Shown here piece after piece: positions 20,857-31,772 of a stretch of 64,000 bases of DNA; the first letter of the stretch is position 1, and every line of letters begins with the position of its first letter. Both the position numbers and the translations under genes were made by a program. The stretch lies in the NCBI GenBank assembly GCA_016869975.1, contig VGCZ01000007.1, forward strand, positions 1 to 64,000. The letters are read 5' to 3'. The notes beneath the pieces were generated by a model. It did not search any database. It saw only the letters and a list, made by a program, of their open reading frames with translations, and had not been told where the DNA came from. The DNA is from Alphaproteobacteria bacterium (lineage in GTDB: Bacteria; Pseudomonadota; Alphaproteobacteria; Reyranellales; Reyranellaceae).

Positions 20857-22914
20857 ATGGGACGTCTTAGACGCTGGCTGATCATCGCGGGCGCGATCCT
20901 CCTGGTGGCGCTGCTGACGCCGGCTGGCCTGTATGTCTGGGCCAGCACGCGCGACCTCAGCCGCTACCAGAGCCAGATCGTCGATCAGGTTCGTCGCGCG
21001 ACCGGGCGCGAGCTCGCGATCAGGGGCCAACTCAGGATTAATTTTACCCTCTCGCCGTCGGCGGTGGCCGAGAACGTCACCCTGTCGAATATGGAGGGCG
21101 GCACGCGCCCGGAGATGGCGCGCATCAGCCGGCTGATCCTTCACCTCGACCCCGTCTCGCTGCTGCTGGGCGAGTTGCGCATCGGCCGCGTCGAGCTCGT
21201 GGGTGCCGACATCCTCGTCGAGCGCGACGCCAACGGCCGCTCGAATCTCGAGATGGCGCCGCCGGTGGAGGGCTCCGGCCCGCATCCCAGCGAGCGCCGC
21301 TCGCTGCGTGTGCGCACCATCCCGACTCTGCCGTGGATCAACCGCATCGAGGCGCGCAATTCCACGCTGACGCTGCGCGAGACGTCGGACCGCTTGACCC
21401 TGGTAATCGCCATCGATCGCTTCCTGGGCACGGCCTCGGCGCCGAACTCGCCCTTCACCGTCGAGTTCGCCGGCAAGGTCAACGGCAGCGAGCCGATCGT
21501 GCTCGCCGGCCGCGCCGGCACCTTCGACGGCTGGATGCGTGGCCTGCCCGGCGAATTGAAGCTCGACGGCAAGTTCGGCGCCGGCAGCGTGTCCATCAAC
21601 GGGTCCGCGACCAGCAAAGCGGTGAATGTCGGTGGTTCGATCGAGGCGCGATCGATGGCGGCGTTGGCACCGCTGTTGGGCTTCCCTTTCCCGGAGACAG
21701 CACCCGTCGCGATCGCTTTCAAGCTGTCCAATCCGCGCGCCATCACCAAGGTCGAGATTTCCGAGCTACGCATCGGCTCCAGCGTCGCCAAGGGCGATCT
21801 CACCTTGCGGCAGGATCGGCAAAATCGGCCGGTGCTGGCGCTCAACCTCACCGCCGACAAGCTGGAACTGGCCGATCTGCGCGCGCGGCCACCGCAACCC
21901 CAGGCCGCTCCGCCCGGCGTCAGTCCCATCGTGCCGCCCGGGTCGACCATCCCGGCGCCCCCATCGCCCGATCAGCGGGTGATCCCGGCCGATCCCTATC
22001 CCCTCGACATGATCCGTCGCTGGAACGCGTCGGTCAGCGTCAAGGTCGCCGAACTCGGCGGCATGTCGGTGAAGGTCCAGGATCTCTCGATCGCGTTGGC
22101 GCTGGCCAACGGCAAGCTCACCTTGCGTCCGGCGGCCACGATCGGCGGCGGCCAGGCCAGCTTCGACCTGCAGATCGACGTCGCGCCGAACAACCCGGTC
22201 ACCACGATCAACGCCACCTCGTCCCGCGTGCCGATCAACGAGATTCTGACTCTGCTGGGCTTCGGCACTGGATTCACCGGTCTGCCGATCGACATCGATC
22301 TGCGCCTGCGCGGCACCGGGCGGTCGCTGCGCGACGCTATGGGCGTGGCCACGGGCAGTGTTGATTTCGCGGCCTCCTCTGGCGTCATGGCGCCCGACGC
22401 GCTCCCCGTGTTCGCAGGGCAATGGACGAAGCTGCTGGCCTTCGGCGAGCGCGACAGTGGCCGCGTCAACTGCGTTGGCGGCCGTCTCGACATCACCAAC
22501 GGCGTCGTCAACATGCGCCGTTTCGCGTTGGACTCGTCGCGCTTCACCGCCGTAGGCGGCGGTTATCTGCATCTGCGCAACGAGCAGATCGAGATCGTCC
22601 TGTGGCCCGAGCCGCGCGAGGTGGGGCTCTTGCAGATCGCCGTCCCGCTGCGCATCAAGGGCAATCTCGCGCGCGTCTCGGGTGAGATCGATCTCAACGC
22701 CAACAAGTTGCCGCCTGGCGTACCACCGCCCGCGCGCGTTCCGAGCCTGACCGCGGCGATCGCAGCCGCCGGGCGCGCGCCCGCCGGCGCCGCGCCGCCC
22801 AACGCCTGTGCGCGGGTCGCTGCGCAGATCGAAGGTCTTCGGCCGCTGATGCGCCTACAACTGCCGCAGCCGCCGGTGATCCCTGTCGACCGCCCACCGC
22901 GACGGCCGCGATGA
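20857..22914 (+). CDS. AsmA-family envelope protein
   Basis: The 685-residue protein has one N-terminal transmembrane helix (about 8-28) followed by a large periplasmic region. The AsmA N-terminal pattern is clear: GRELAIRGQLRINFTLSPSA then VTLSNMEGG. The C-terminal part contains LRGTGRSLRDAMGVATGSVD, the AsmA_2-like repeat region, and ends in a Pro/Arg-rich tail. AsmA-like proteins span the periplasm and are linked to lipid transport and outer-membrane homeostasis. It lies between the pseudouridine synthase and the ATP12 gene without obvious functional linkage. Confidence 0.88.
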   Translation: MGRLRRWLIIAGAILLVALLTPAGLYVWASTRDLSRYQSQIVDQVRRATGRELAIRGQLRINFTLSPSAVAENVTLSNMEGGTRPEMARISRLILHLDPVSLLLGELRIGRVELVGADILVERDANGRSNLEMAPPVEGSGPHPSERRSLRVRTIPTLPWINRIEARNSTLTLRETSDRLTLVIAIDRFLGTASAPNSPFTVEFAGKVNGSEPIVLAGRAGTFDGWMRGLPGELKLDGKFGAGSVSINGSATSKAVNVGGSIEARSMAALAPLLGFPFPETAPVAIAFKLSNPRAITKVEISELRIGSSVAKGDLTLRQDRQNRPVLALNLTADKLELADLRARPPQPQAAPPGVSPIVPPGSTIPAPPSPDQRVIPADPYPLDMIRRWNASVSVKVAELGGMSVKVQDLSIALALANGKLTLRPAATIGGGQASFDLQIDVAPNNPVTTINATSSRVPINEILTLLGFGTGFTGLPIDIDLRLRGTGRSLRDAMGVATGSVDFAASSGVMAPDALPVFAGQWTKLLAFGERDSGRVNCVGGRLDITNGVVNMRRFALDSSRFTAVGGGYLHLRNEQIEIVLWPEPREVGLLQIAVPLRIKGNLARVSGEIDLNANKLPPGVPPPARVPSLTAAIAAAGRAPAGAAPPNACARVAAQIEGLRPLMRLQLPQPPVIPVDRPPRRPR

Positions 22915-22939
22915 CGGGTGATCAGCATCCGCATATCGG

Positions 22940-23086
22940 TCCCTCGCCCCGCCTGCGCGGAGAGGGAGGGGCCCGTCGCGCGCAGCGCTATGTGAAGGTG
23001 AGGGGCCGGCGCGACGAACCGCAGCCGACGTCGAACAATCAGCAACGCCTCGCCCCGACCCTCTCCCCGCAGGCTGGGAGAGGGGG
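22940..23086. repeat. Inverted pair of CCCTCTCCC-type palindromic repeats
   Basis: A copy at about 22940-22971 and a second at about 23049-23086 are roughly inverted relative to each other. The right copy alone forms a perfect 9-bp hairpin (CCCTCTCCC / GGGAGAGGG) followed by GGAAAAAC. The pair fills the 181-base gap between the AsmA-like and ATP12 genes. It resembles the REP/BIME elements scattered in many proteobacterial genomes and may slow transcription or protect mRNA ends. Confidence 0.7.
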
Positions 23087-23095
23087 AAAAACGCA

Positions 23096-23809
23096 ATGAA
23101 ACGCTTCTACACCACCGCCGGCACGTCCGCCGTCGAAGGCGGCTTCGATGTACGTCTCGACGGCAAGTCGATCCGCGCGCCCGGTGGCACTTTCCTCGTC
23201 GTGCCGAACGAAGCGCTGGCGCGCGCTATCGCCGATGAATGGCAGGCGCAGCCCGCGGGCGGCGAGATCAAGCCGACGAACATGCCGCTGATGCGGCTGG
23301 CGGCGACAGGGTTGGAGCGGGTGCCGGGCCAGCGCGACAAGGTGATCGCCGATACGGCGAAGTACGCCGGCTCCGACCTGCTCTGCTATCGCGCCACCGA
23401 TCCTGATTCATTGGTCGCTCGGCAATGCAAGATCTGGGACCCGTTGCTGGCCTGGCTTGGCGAGCGCCATGGCGCGCGACTTGAACCGGCGGCGGGCGTG
23501 ATCCTGCGACCACAGCCGCCGGAGTCGATCGAACGCGTGCGGTTGGCCGTGGCGGCGCATGGCGATCTGGCGCTGGCGGCGCTCTACAACCTGACGACCT
23601 GGATGGGCTCGGTGGCGCTGGCGCTCGCCGTCTCCGACCGACACCTCGACGGCGCCGCGGCCTTCGCCGCCGCTGAGCTCGACGCGTTGTTCGAGATCGA
23701 GCGCTGGGGCGCCGACTCGGAAGCTACGTTGCGTCATCAGCGCCTGCGGGCCGACATCGAGGCCGCGGCGCGTTTTCTCGAGTTGCTGGGCGATGCGCGG
23801 CTGCGTTAG
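23096..23809 (+). CDS. ATP12-family F1-ATPase assembly chaperone
   Basis: The 237-residue protein begins MKRFYTTAGTSAVEGGFDVR and contains VLLDGKSIRAP-like and GSDLLCYRATDPDSLVARQC segments followed by LTTWMGSVALALAV, all features of the ATP12 family. In mitochondria ATP12 protects the F1 alpha subunit during assembly. The bacterial homologues are mainly alphaproteobacterial and are inferred to do the same. Start ATG follows GGGAGAGGGGG, which is part of the palindromic repeat. Its end overlaps the next gene by 17 bases. Confidence 0.92.
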   Translation: MKRFYTTAGTSAVEGGFDVRLDGKSIRAPGGTFLVVPNEALARAIADEWQAQPAGGEIKPTNMPLMRLAATGLERVPGQRDKVIADTAKYAGSDLLCYRATDPDSLVARQCKIWDPLLAWLGERHGARLEPAAGVILRPQPPESIERVRLAVAAHGDLALAALYNLTTWMGSVALALAVSDRHLDGAAAFAAAELDALFEIERWGADSEATLRHQRLRADIEAAARFLELLGDARLR

Positions 23810-24620
23810 GGCGTTGATATTGGTCGCCGGCTTTCTGCTACCCGGCGCGGTACCGGCTCAACAGCTCACGACCAGCGTCATTGACCTGTCGAGCCACAAC
23901 GAGGTCACGGTCGATTCGCGCATGCGCGCGCGCCACGACGTGTCGCTCATCATCCATCGCGCCACCATCGGGCTCGACATCGGCAATTTCAGCGACTCCG
24001 ACTTCCGGTTCGAGGAGCGCCTGGCGCAAGCGGCGGCGCACGGTATCGGCCTGGGCGCCTACCACGTCGGCACGCGCACCGGCAGCGGCGCGCAGCAGGC
24101 CGACGACTTCCTGAAGGTCGTGAAGGCGGCGTGTGATCGCCTGCCGCCAGCGAGCCGTCGCATCCTGCTGGCGGTCGACTGGGAGCCGACCAGCAGCGAT
24201 CCCGACAACTACATGTCGGCGGCCGAACTCGGCGGCTTCATTCGCCGCGCCATCGCCCGCACCGGCAAGCCAATCCTGGTCTACAGCTACGAGAATTTCC
24301 TGAAGGAACGGCGCGGCGACATCGCCGAGCGGCCTGGTCTTTGGCAATTGCTGGGTAGCCAGCCGCTCTGGATCGCCAGCCTGCGCACCGAGGGCAGCGG
24401 GTTGCTGCGAGATGGCTCAGGGCCTCGGCTCGATGGCACGCCGTGGCGCAACTTCGTCCTGTGGCAGTACACCGACGGCGATCGCTCGGCGAGCGCGCTG
24501 TTGCCCCAGTCCCGCATCGACGGCAAGCCGATCGACCGCAACGCCTTCAACGGCAATCGGGCGGCGCTCGACGCCTTCAAGCGCGCGCATGTCTGGGACT
24601 GCGTCTATCGCGCGCGCTGA
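23793..24620 (+). CDS. Secreted GH25-family muramidase
   Basis: A 275-residue protein with a signal peptide (residues 1-23, ending GAVPAQQ) and a glycoside hydrolase 25 fold. Asp31 in the first strand (VIDLSSHN) and the pair Asp129/Glu131 in LLAVDWEPTS match the GH25 active-site pattern, and FVLWQYTDGD near the end is also typical. It should cleave the MurNAc-GlcNAc bond in peptidoglycan. It overlaps the ATP12 gene end by 17 bases and is probably co-transcribed with it. Its biological target (own wall or competitor) is unknown. Confidence 0.88.
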   Translation: MRGCVRALILVAGFLLPGAVPAQQLTTSVIDLSSHNEVTVDSRMRARHDVSLIIHRATIGLDIGNFSDSDFRFEERLAQAAAHGIGLGAYHVGTRTGSGAQQADDFLKVVKAACDRLPPASRRILLAVDWEPTSSDPDNYMSAAELGGFIRRAIARTGKPILVYSYENFLKERRGDIAERPGLWQLLGSQPLWIASLRTEGSGLLRDGSGPRLDGTPWRNFVLWQYTDGDRSASALLPQSRIDGKPIDRNAFNGNRAALDAFKRAHVWDCVYRAR

Positions 24621-24623
24621 CCC

Positions 24624-25820
24624 TCAGACCCAGCCGAGCACCGAAGCGACGGCGAACGCCGTGATGGTGATCATGATCAGCATCTGCGCCCACGCGGCTT
24701 GCCGTGGCGGCAGGGCGACGGAACCGGGCGAAGACGCCGGCTCGCGCGCGACACCGCGGCTGACCGCCGTCTGCAGCGTGGCGATGGCGAGGCCCACGAC
24801 CAGGATGTCGGCGGGCACGCCGCCGCCATAGGCGGCGCTGATCATCAGCAGCACGATCGCCACGCTGACCACCGGCGTGGCGAAGGACGCGACGACGATG
24901 TAGGCGATGAAGGTCAGCGCCAGCATCGCCGTCGGCACCACGCCGGCAAGCATCCGCTTGGCATCGACGATCCAAGGGATCGCGACCAGCAGTAGGGCGA
25001 CGAGCTGCAAGGCGATCAGCGCAAGGATCAGCCCGCCGAGATCGGCCACCACGCGTTCCAGCCAGGCGCCGCGTACGGGCGGCGCTGCACCGAGGTAGCC
25101 TAAGCTCCCGACGGCGATCGCCGGCACCAGCAGTAACGCCGCTAGCTCGGTGGGCGTCGCCAGGCCGGTAAACAGGATAGCGGCGAAGGCAGCGACGCTG
25201 GCGGCACCCGCCGGCCAGATCGCCAATGCAGGTTGGCGACCAACGAGTACCGCCGGCAGGAGCGCGCCAGCGCATAGCAACATCGGCAGGCTGGCGGTCA
25301 GGGTGGATCCCGTGACGCTCACCTCGAGGGTCAGCGCCAGCAGGCTGATCATGACCATGGGGGCGGCCAGGAGAGCGCCGGCCGCCGGGCCGGCGCGTCC
25401 AGCCAGCGCCAGCAGGCCGGCCAGCAGCAGCATGACGGGCAGGGCGCCGATCGTGTCACCCAGGTTCATCCAGATCTCGATCCCGGCGGTCAGCAGCAGC
25501 TTCTCGCCACCGTGCAGGCCGAGTACGGCGAGGGATACGGCGATCAGCAATATGGCGAACAGCGCGCCGGGGCCGGCGAACAGCCAGGGCCGGCCCGCGT
25601 CGGTGGCATCGGCCGCCATGCGGATCTGCAGCGGCAGGCCGAGCGCGGCGCCCGCCGCAAACAGAATCGCGGCTCCCTTCTCCAGCCACTCAGGCTCCTC
25701 GGTGAAAGGCAGGTCGGCGAAACGCGAAACGAGGGCGAACAGGTCGGCGCCGAAACGCAGCGCCGCGCCAGCGCCAATTAGCAGTCCGCACCCCACGGCC
25801 AGCGCACGTATTCCGCTCAT
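24624..25820 (-). CDS. Multi-spanning membrane protein related to TRAP permeases
   Basis: A 398-residue very hydrophobic protein with about 11-12 predicted transmembrane segments. The segment GLATPTELAA (residues 219-228), and AGVVPTAMLALTFIAYI (about 292-308) resemble signature parts of DctM/SiaM large TRAP permeases (GIFTPTEAAA and the IPGLL-type loop). No DctP or DctQ partner gene is adjacent and the protein is shorter than a fused QM permease. It converges with the GH25 gene and diverges from the carboxylase operon. GGAGGACCC precedes the ATG. Function unknown. Confidence 0.7.
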   Translation of the reverse strand: MSGIRALAVGCGLLIGAGAALRFGADLFALVSRFADLPFTEEPEWLEKGAAILFAAGAALGLPLQIRMAADATDAGRPWLFAGPGALFAILLIAVSLAVLGLHGGEKLLLTAGIEIWMNLGDTIGALPVMLLLAGLLALAGRAGPAAGALLAAPMVMISLLALTLEVSVTGSTLTASLPMLLCAGALLPAVLVGRQPALAIWPAGAASVAAFAAILFTGLATPTELAALLLVPAIAVGSLGYLGAAPPVRGAWLERVVADLGGLILALIALQLVALLLVAIPWIVDAKRMLAGVVPTAMLALTFIAYIVVASFATPVVSVAIVLLMISAAYGGGVPADILVVGLAIATLQTAVSRGVAREPASSPGSVALPPRQAAWAQMLIMITITAFAVASVLGWV

Positions 25821-26008
25821 GGGTCCTCCGTTCCACTGTTCCCTCGCACAGTGCCACAGACCGGATACCGGCGTCCGCAGCGCGGTCCGGTGTGGCTGGC
25901 GCTTCCCCTGCGGCGATGCTATGGGCAGGCGTTTTTTCGCCGGGCCACCAATGGCATAGCGTGTGCTGCTAGGTGCCGGCGCGGGGTTGTCAGGATCGGG
26001 GATCGCTC
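25821..26008. other. Divergent intergenic region before the carboxylase operon
   Basis: These 188 bases separate the minus-strand membrane protein from the plus-strand carboxylase operon and must contain both promoters. A T-rich patch (GCGTTTTTTCGCC near 25931-25943) stands out, but no convincing -35/-10 pair was found. An in-frame extension of the carboxylase (start near 25973) is less likely than the ATG at 26009. Confidence 0.5.
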
Positions 26009-27537
<1,529 letters not shown>

Positions 27538-27541
<4 letters not shown>

Positions 27542-29625
27542 GTCGTTTCCGTCAGTCTGCCTTCGCGCCGCCGCCGAAAGCGGCGCAGCTGCCGTATCGC
27601 CATGCCGACGGGCGCGGCGATCCGTGGCACTGGCTTCGCGATCCCGGCTATCCCGACGTCAAGGACGAGCGGGTGCTCTCGCATCTGCGTGCCGAGAACG
27701 CCTATTGCGAGACGGTGCTGGGCGGTGAGGGCGATGTCCGGCCGGCGCTGCTGGAGGAGTTCAAGGCGCTGGTGATCCCCGACGACAGCGCGCCGCCGGA
27801 ATGGCTGCACGGCCGCTGGTACGGCCATCGCTTCGTGCCGGGTAAGGAATACCCGCTGTGGTACCGCCGTACGACGCTTAGCGATCCTGAGCATGTCTTC
27901 CTCGACGCCAATGTCGAGGGCGAGGGGCAATCATTCTACGCAGTGCGCGACTGGGCGGTGTCGCCCGATCATCGCTGGCTCGCGATCCTCGATGATCGCG
28001 ACGGCTCAGAGCGCTTGCGCCTGCGCATCCGCGATCTCGACACGGGTGCCGATGTAGAGACGTTGAATGTCGCATGCTCGCCTGGCCTGGGCTGGTCGAG
28101 CGATTCGCGCACCGTCTTCTACATCCGCCAGGACGACAAGCAGCGGCCGCGCTGGTTGCACCGGCATGAGCGAGGCACGACGGGCGAAGACCCGATCGTC
28201 TACGAGGAGAGCGATCCGGGTTTCTTCATGGGCATCGGCGAGAGCGCGTCCGGGCGCTTCCTGATCGTCGAATCGGCGGCCAAGAACAGCTCCGAGACGC
28301 GGCTCATTCCGCTCGATGCGCCGACAAGCGCGGCGCGGCTGATCCTGCCGCGCCGCGCCGACCACGAATACGACGTGACGGATCGCGGCGAGGAACTGCT
28401 GATCCGCACCAACGACAAGCATCTCAACTTCCGCATCGTGCGCGCGCCACTTGCCGATCCGGCCGAGGCCAATTGGCGCGAGATCGTGCCACCATCCGAC
28501 GACGTCTTCATCGCCGGCTACGGTGCGGCGCGCGATTTCTGGTGGATGGTCGAGCGCGCCGACGGCCTGAAGCGCGTGCGCGTTGTGCCGGGCGGGCACG
28601 ACAACGCCACCGCCGGCCGCGTGGTGACGTTCCCCGATGCGGCATTCACTGTCTCGGCGATGGGCGGTCACCAATGGGACCGGCCGACCCTGCGGCTGGT
28701 CTACGAGTCTCCGGCGCGCCCCCGCACCTGGTACGATTATCACGTCGCCGCCGCGCGCCTCGACATGGTGCAGGAGACCAAGGTCCCGGGCCACGATCCA
28801 GCGCGCTACGTCGTCGAGCGGCTATGGGCCACGGCGAAGGACGGGGTGAAAGTGCCGATCTCGCTGGTGCGTCATCGCGATACGCCGACGCACGGCCAGG
28901 CGCCGCTTCTGCTCTACGGCTACGGCTCCTACGGCATGTCGATGGATGCGGGATTTGCTGCCAACCGCATTCCCTTCCTGCGCCGCGGCATGGCCTGGGC
29001 GATCGCCCATATCAGAGGCGGGCAGGAGATGGGCCGTGCCTGGTACGAGACGGGCAAGCTGCTCAACAAGCGCAACACCTTCGACGATTTCATCGCCTGC
29101 GCCGAACACCTGATCGAGACCAAGTGCACGGCGCCCGGCCGCATCGCGGCGATGGGCGGCAGCGCCGGCGGCATGCTGATGGGCGCGGTCGCCAACATGC
29201 GGCCCGAGCTGTTCGGCGCCGTGCTGGCGATGGTGCCGTTCGTCGATGTGCTCTCGACCATGCTCGATGCGACCCTGCCGCTGACGCCGCCGGAGTTCGT
29301 GGAGTGGGGCAATCCCGCCGAGCCCAGGTTCTACGACTACATGAAGACGTACAGCCCCTACGACAACGTCACGGCGCAGACTTATCCGCCGATTCTGGTG
29401 TCGGCCGGGCTGAACGATCCGCGCGTGACGTATTGGGAACCGGCGAAGTGGGTGGCAAAGTTGCGTGCCACCAAGGCCGACGACAACGTCCTGCTGCTGC
29501 ACACCGAGATGGAAGCCGGCCATGGCGGCGCCTCCGGTCGCTACAAGATCCTGATCGAGGTCGCCGAGCGCCTGGCCTTCGTGGTCCGCGCGCTCGACCT
29601 GCCCGCTCAGCCCAATCCGGTTTGA
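27538..29625 (+). CDS. ptrB: Oligopeptidase B-like S9 serine peptidase
   Basis: This 695-residue protein has an N-terminal beta-propeller (about 70-410) and a C-terminal alpha/beta hydrolase domain. The catalytic triad is Ser542 in GGSAGG, Asp627 in GLNDPRV and His662 in [29 protein letters not shown] is the oligopeptidase B signature. Such enzymes cut short peptides after basic residues in the cytoplasm. No signal peptide is present. GTG start overlaps the pccB stop, and pccA starts 11 bases after its stop, so it is translationally embedded in the carboxylase operon. Confidence 0.9.
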
Positions 29626-29636
29626 GGGAGAGCCTG

Positions 29637-31703
29637 ATGGCCGCCGCCAAGAAGAAGACCGCCAAGGCGCAAGCCGCCACGAGCGACGCCTCGACGACAG
29701 CCGCGGCGAAGAAGGCCGCCGCGACCCGCCCGACCAAGCCGCCGTTCGACAAGATCCTGATCGCCAATCGCGGCGAGATCGCCTGCCGCGTGATCCGCAG
29801 CTGCAAGGCGATGGGGATCAAGAGCGTCGCCGTCTATTCCGAGGCCGATGCCGACGCGCTGCACGTGCGCGAGGCCGACGAGGCGGTGTTCATCGGCCCG
29901 CCGCCTTCGGCGCAGAGCTACCTGCTGGTCGATCGCATCGTCGAGGCCTGCAAGAAGACCGGCGCGCAGGCGGTGCACCCCGGCTACGGCTTCCTCTCGG
30001 AGAAGCGGGAGTTCCAGGCGGCGCTGGCCAAGGCCGGCATCGTCTTCATTGGCCCGGATGCGCACGCCATCCATGCGATGGGCGACAAGATCGAATCGAA
30101 GATCCTCGCCAAGAAGGCCGGTGTCAGCACCGTGCCCGGCCATCTCGAAGCGATCCCCAACGCCGACGAGGCGGTGAAGATCGCCAAGTCGATCGGCTAT
30201 CCCGTAATGATCAAGGCCTCGGCCGGCGGTGGCGGCAAGGGCATGCGGCTGGCATGGAACGATGCGGAGGCCAAGGAAGGCTTCGTGTCGGCGACCAACG
30301 AGGCCAAGGCGAGCTTCGCCGACGATCGCGTGTTCATCGAGAAATACGTCGAGGAGCCGCGCCACATCGAGATCCAGGTGCTGGCCGATGGCCACGGCAA
30401 CTGCGTCTATCTCGGCGAGCGCGAGTGCTCGATCCAGCGCCGGCACCAGAAGGTGATCGAGGAGGCGCCCAGCCCCTTCCTCGACGAGAAGACGCGCAAG
30501 GCGATGGGCGAGCAGGCGGTCGCGCTCAGCAAGGCGGTGAACTACAAATCGGCCGGCACGGTCGAGTTCATCGTCGACAAGAATCGCAAGTTCTACTTCC
30601 TGGAGATGAACACCCGCCTGCAGGTCGAGCATCCGGTGACGGAGTTGGTCACCGGTCTCGATCTCGTCGAGCTGATGATCCGCGTCGCTGCAGGCGAGAA
30701 GCTGCCCTTCACGCAGAAGGACGTCGAGCTCAAGGGCTGGGCGGTCGAGGCGCGCGTCTACGCCGAAGATCCGTTCCGTGGCTTCCTGCCATCGACCGGC
30801 CGCCTGGTGCGCTACCTGCCGCCGCCGGCCAGGGCTGACGTGCGCGTCGATACCGGCGTCTACGAGGGCGGCGAGATCAGCATGTTCTACGATCCGATGA
30901 TCGCCAAGCTGGTGACCTATGGCGCCACGCGCGATCAGGCGGCGGACCGCATGCTGGAGGCGATCGACGAGTACTATGTGCGCGGCCTCAATCACAACAT
31001 GAGCTTCCTCGCCGCGCTGGTCGGCCATCCGCGGTTTCGCGCCGGCAAGCTCACCACCAACTTCATCGCCGAAGAGTTCAAGGGCGGCTTCACCACGGCG
31101 CATCTGCCGCCGCGTGATCCGGCGATCCTGGTCGCGATCGCCGCGACCATCGACCGGATCACCACCGCGCGCCATGGCGGGCCTGAGGCCGGCGCGGTCG
31201 TGGTCGTGCTCAACGGTGAACATCACGACGCGTCCGTTTCGATCGAGGAGCTGTTCGGCAGCGTCGAGGTCACGGTCGATGGCCGCGCGATGAAGGTCGC
31301 CACGCGATGGTCGCCCGGCCAGCCGCTGTTCGATGCCAAGATCGACGGCGCGCGAGTCGTCGCCCAGGTCGACGCCAAGGGCGCCGGCTATACGCTGTTC
31401 CATGCCGGCGGACAGGCCGACGCGCTGGTGCTCAGCCCGCGTCGCGCCGCGCTTCTGAAGCTGATGCCGGTGAAGGCCGCGCCCGACACCTCGAAGTTCC
31501 TGCTCTCACCCATGCCCGGCCTGCTGGTCTCGCTGGAGGTCGCCGAGGGCCAGGAGGTCAAGGCGGGTGAGGCGCTGGCCAAGGTCGAGGCGATGAAGAT
31601 GGAGAACGTGCTGCGCGCCACCCGCGACGGCACCATCGCCAAGCTGCACGCCCAACCCGGCGAAAGCCTGCGCGTCGACCAGAAGATCCTTGAGTTCGCG
31701 TAG
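29637..31703 (+). CDS. pccA: Propionyl-CoA carboxylase, alpha (biotin carboxylase/BCCP) subunit
   Basis: The 688-residue subunit carboxylates its own biotin with ATP and bicarbonate. Order of parts: a 36-residue Ala/Lys-rich tail, biotin carboxylase domain starting KILIANRGEIACRVIRSCKA, ATP-grasp Gly loop ASAGGGGKGMR, catalytic EMNTRLQVEHPVTE, a PCC-type BT domain, and a C-terminal biotinyl domain with the biotin Lys654 in EAMKMEN. The tail (MAAAKKKTAKAQAATS onward) is absent from most bacterial PccA proteins. Starting at a downstream codon would lose the SD (GGGAGAGCCTG), so the tail is probably real. Confidence 0.94.
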   Translation: MAAAKKKTAKAQAATSDASTTAAAKKAAATRPTKPPFDKILIANRGEIACRVIRSCKAMGIKSVAVYSEADADALHVREADEAVFIGPPPSAQSYLLVDRIVEACKKTGAQAVHPGYGFLSEKREFQAALAKAGIVFIGPDAHAIHAMGDKIESKILAKKAGVSTVPGHLEAIPNADEAVKIAKSIGYPVMIKASAGGGGKGMRLAWNDAEAKEGFVSATNEAKASFADDRVFIEKYVEEPRHIEIQVLADGHGNCVYLGERECSIQRRHQKVIEEAPSPFLDEKTRKAMGEQAVALSKAVNYKSAGTVEFIVDKNRKFYFLEMNTRLQVEHPVTELVTGLDLVELMIRVAAGEKLPFTQKDVELKGWAVEARVYAEDPFRGFLPSTGRLVRYLPPPARADVRVDTGVYEGGEISMFYDPMIAKLVTYGATRDQAADRMLEAIDEYYVRGLNHNMSFLAALVGHPRFRAGKLTTNFIAEEFKGGFTTAHLPPRDPAILVAIAATIDRITTARHGGPEAGAVVVVLNGEHHDASVSIEELFGSVEVTVDGRAMKVATRWSPGQPLFDAKIDGARVVAQVDAKGAGYTLFHAGGQADALVLSPRRAALLKLMPVKAAPDTSKFLLSPMPGLLVSLEVAEGQEVKAGEALAKVEAMKMENVLRATRDGTIAKLHAQPGESLRVDQKILEFA

Positions 31704-31707
31704 AATT

Positions 31708-31765
31708 GGGACCGCCGGCGTCCCGCCGGCTCATGACGAGAGGCCGGCGAGACGCCGGCGGTCCC
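31708..31765. repeat. 58-bp GGGACCGCCGGCGTC inverted repeat
   Basis: GGGACCGCCGGCGTC (31708-31722) is a perfect 15-bp complement of 31751-31765. After one mismatch the stem extends by seven more pairs to enclose a short loop (TCATGACGAG). The element fills the gap between pccA and the next gene and can act as a strong hairpin at the end of the carboxylase transcript. It is the most complete member of the repeat family seen at 17085, 38167, 49246 and 59467. Confidence 0.85.
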
Positions 31766-31772
31766 AAAGACC

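Noticed and set aside
22940-23086. Possible CRISPR-like repeats
   Set aside because: Only two inverted palindromic copies without regular spacers; this is a REP-type pair.
29607-31403. 598-codon minus-strand frame opposite pccA
   Set aside because: Shadow of the pccA reading frame with low-complexity Ala/Arg/Leu/Asp composition and no motif.
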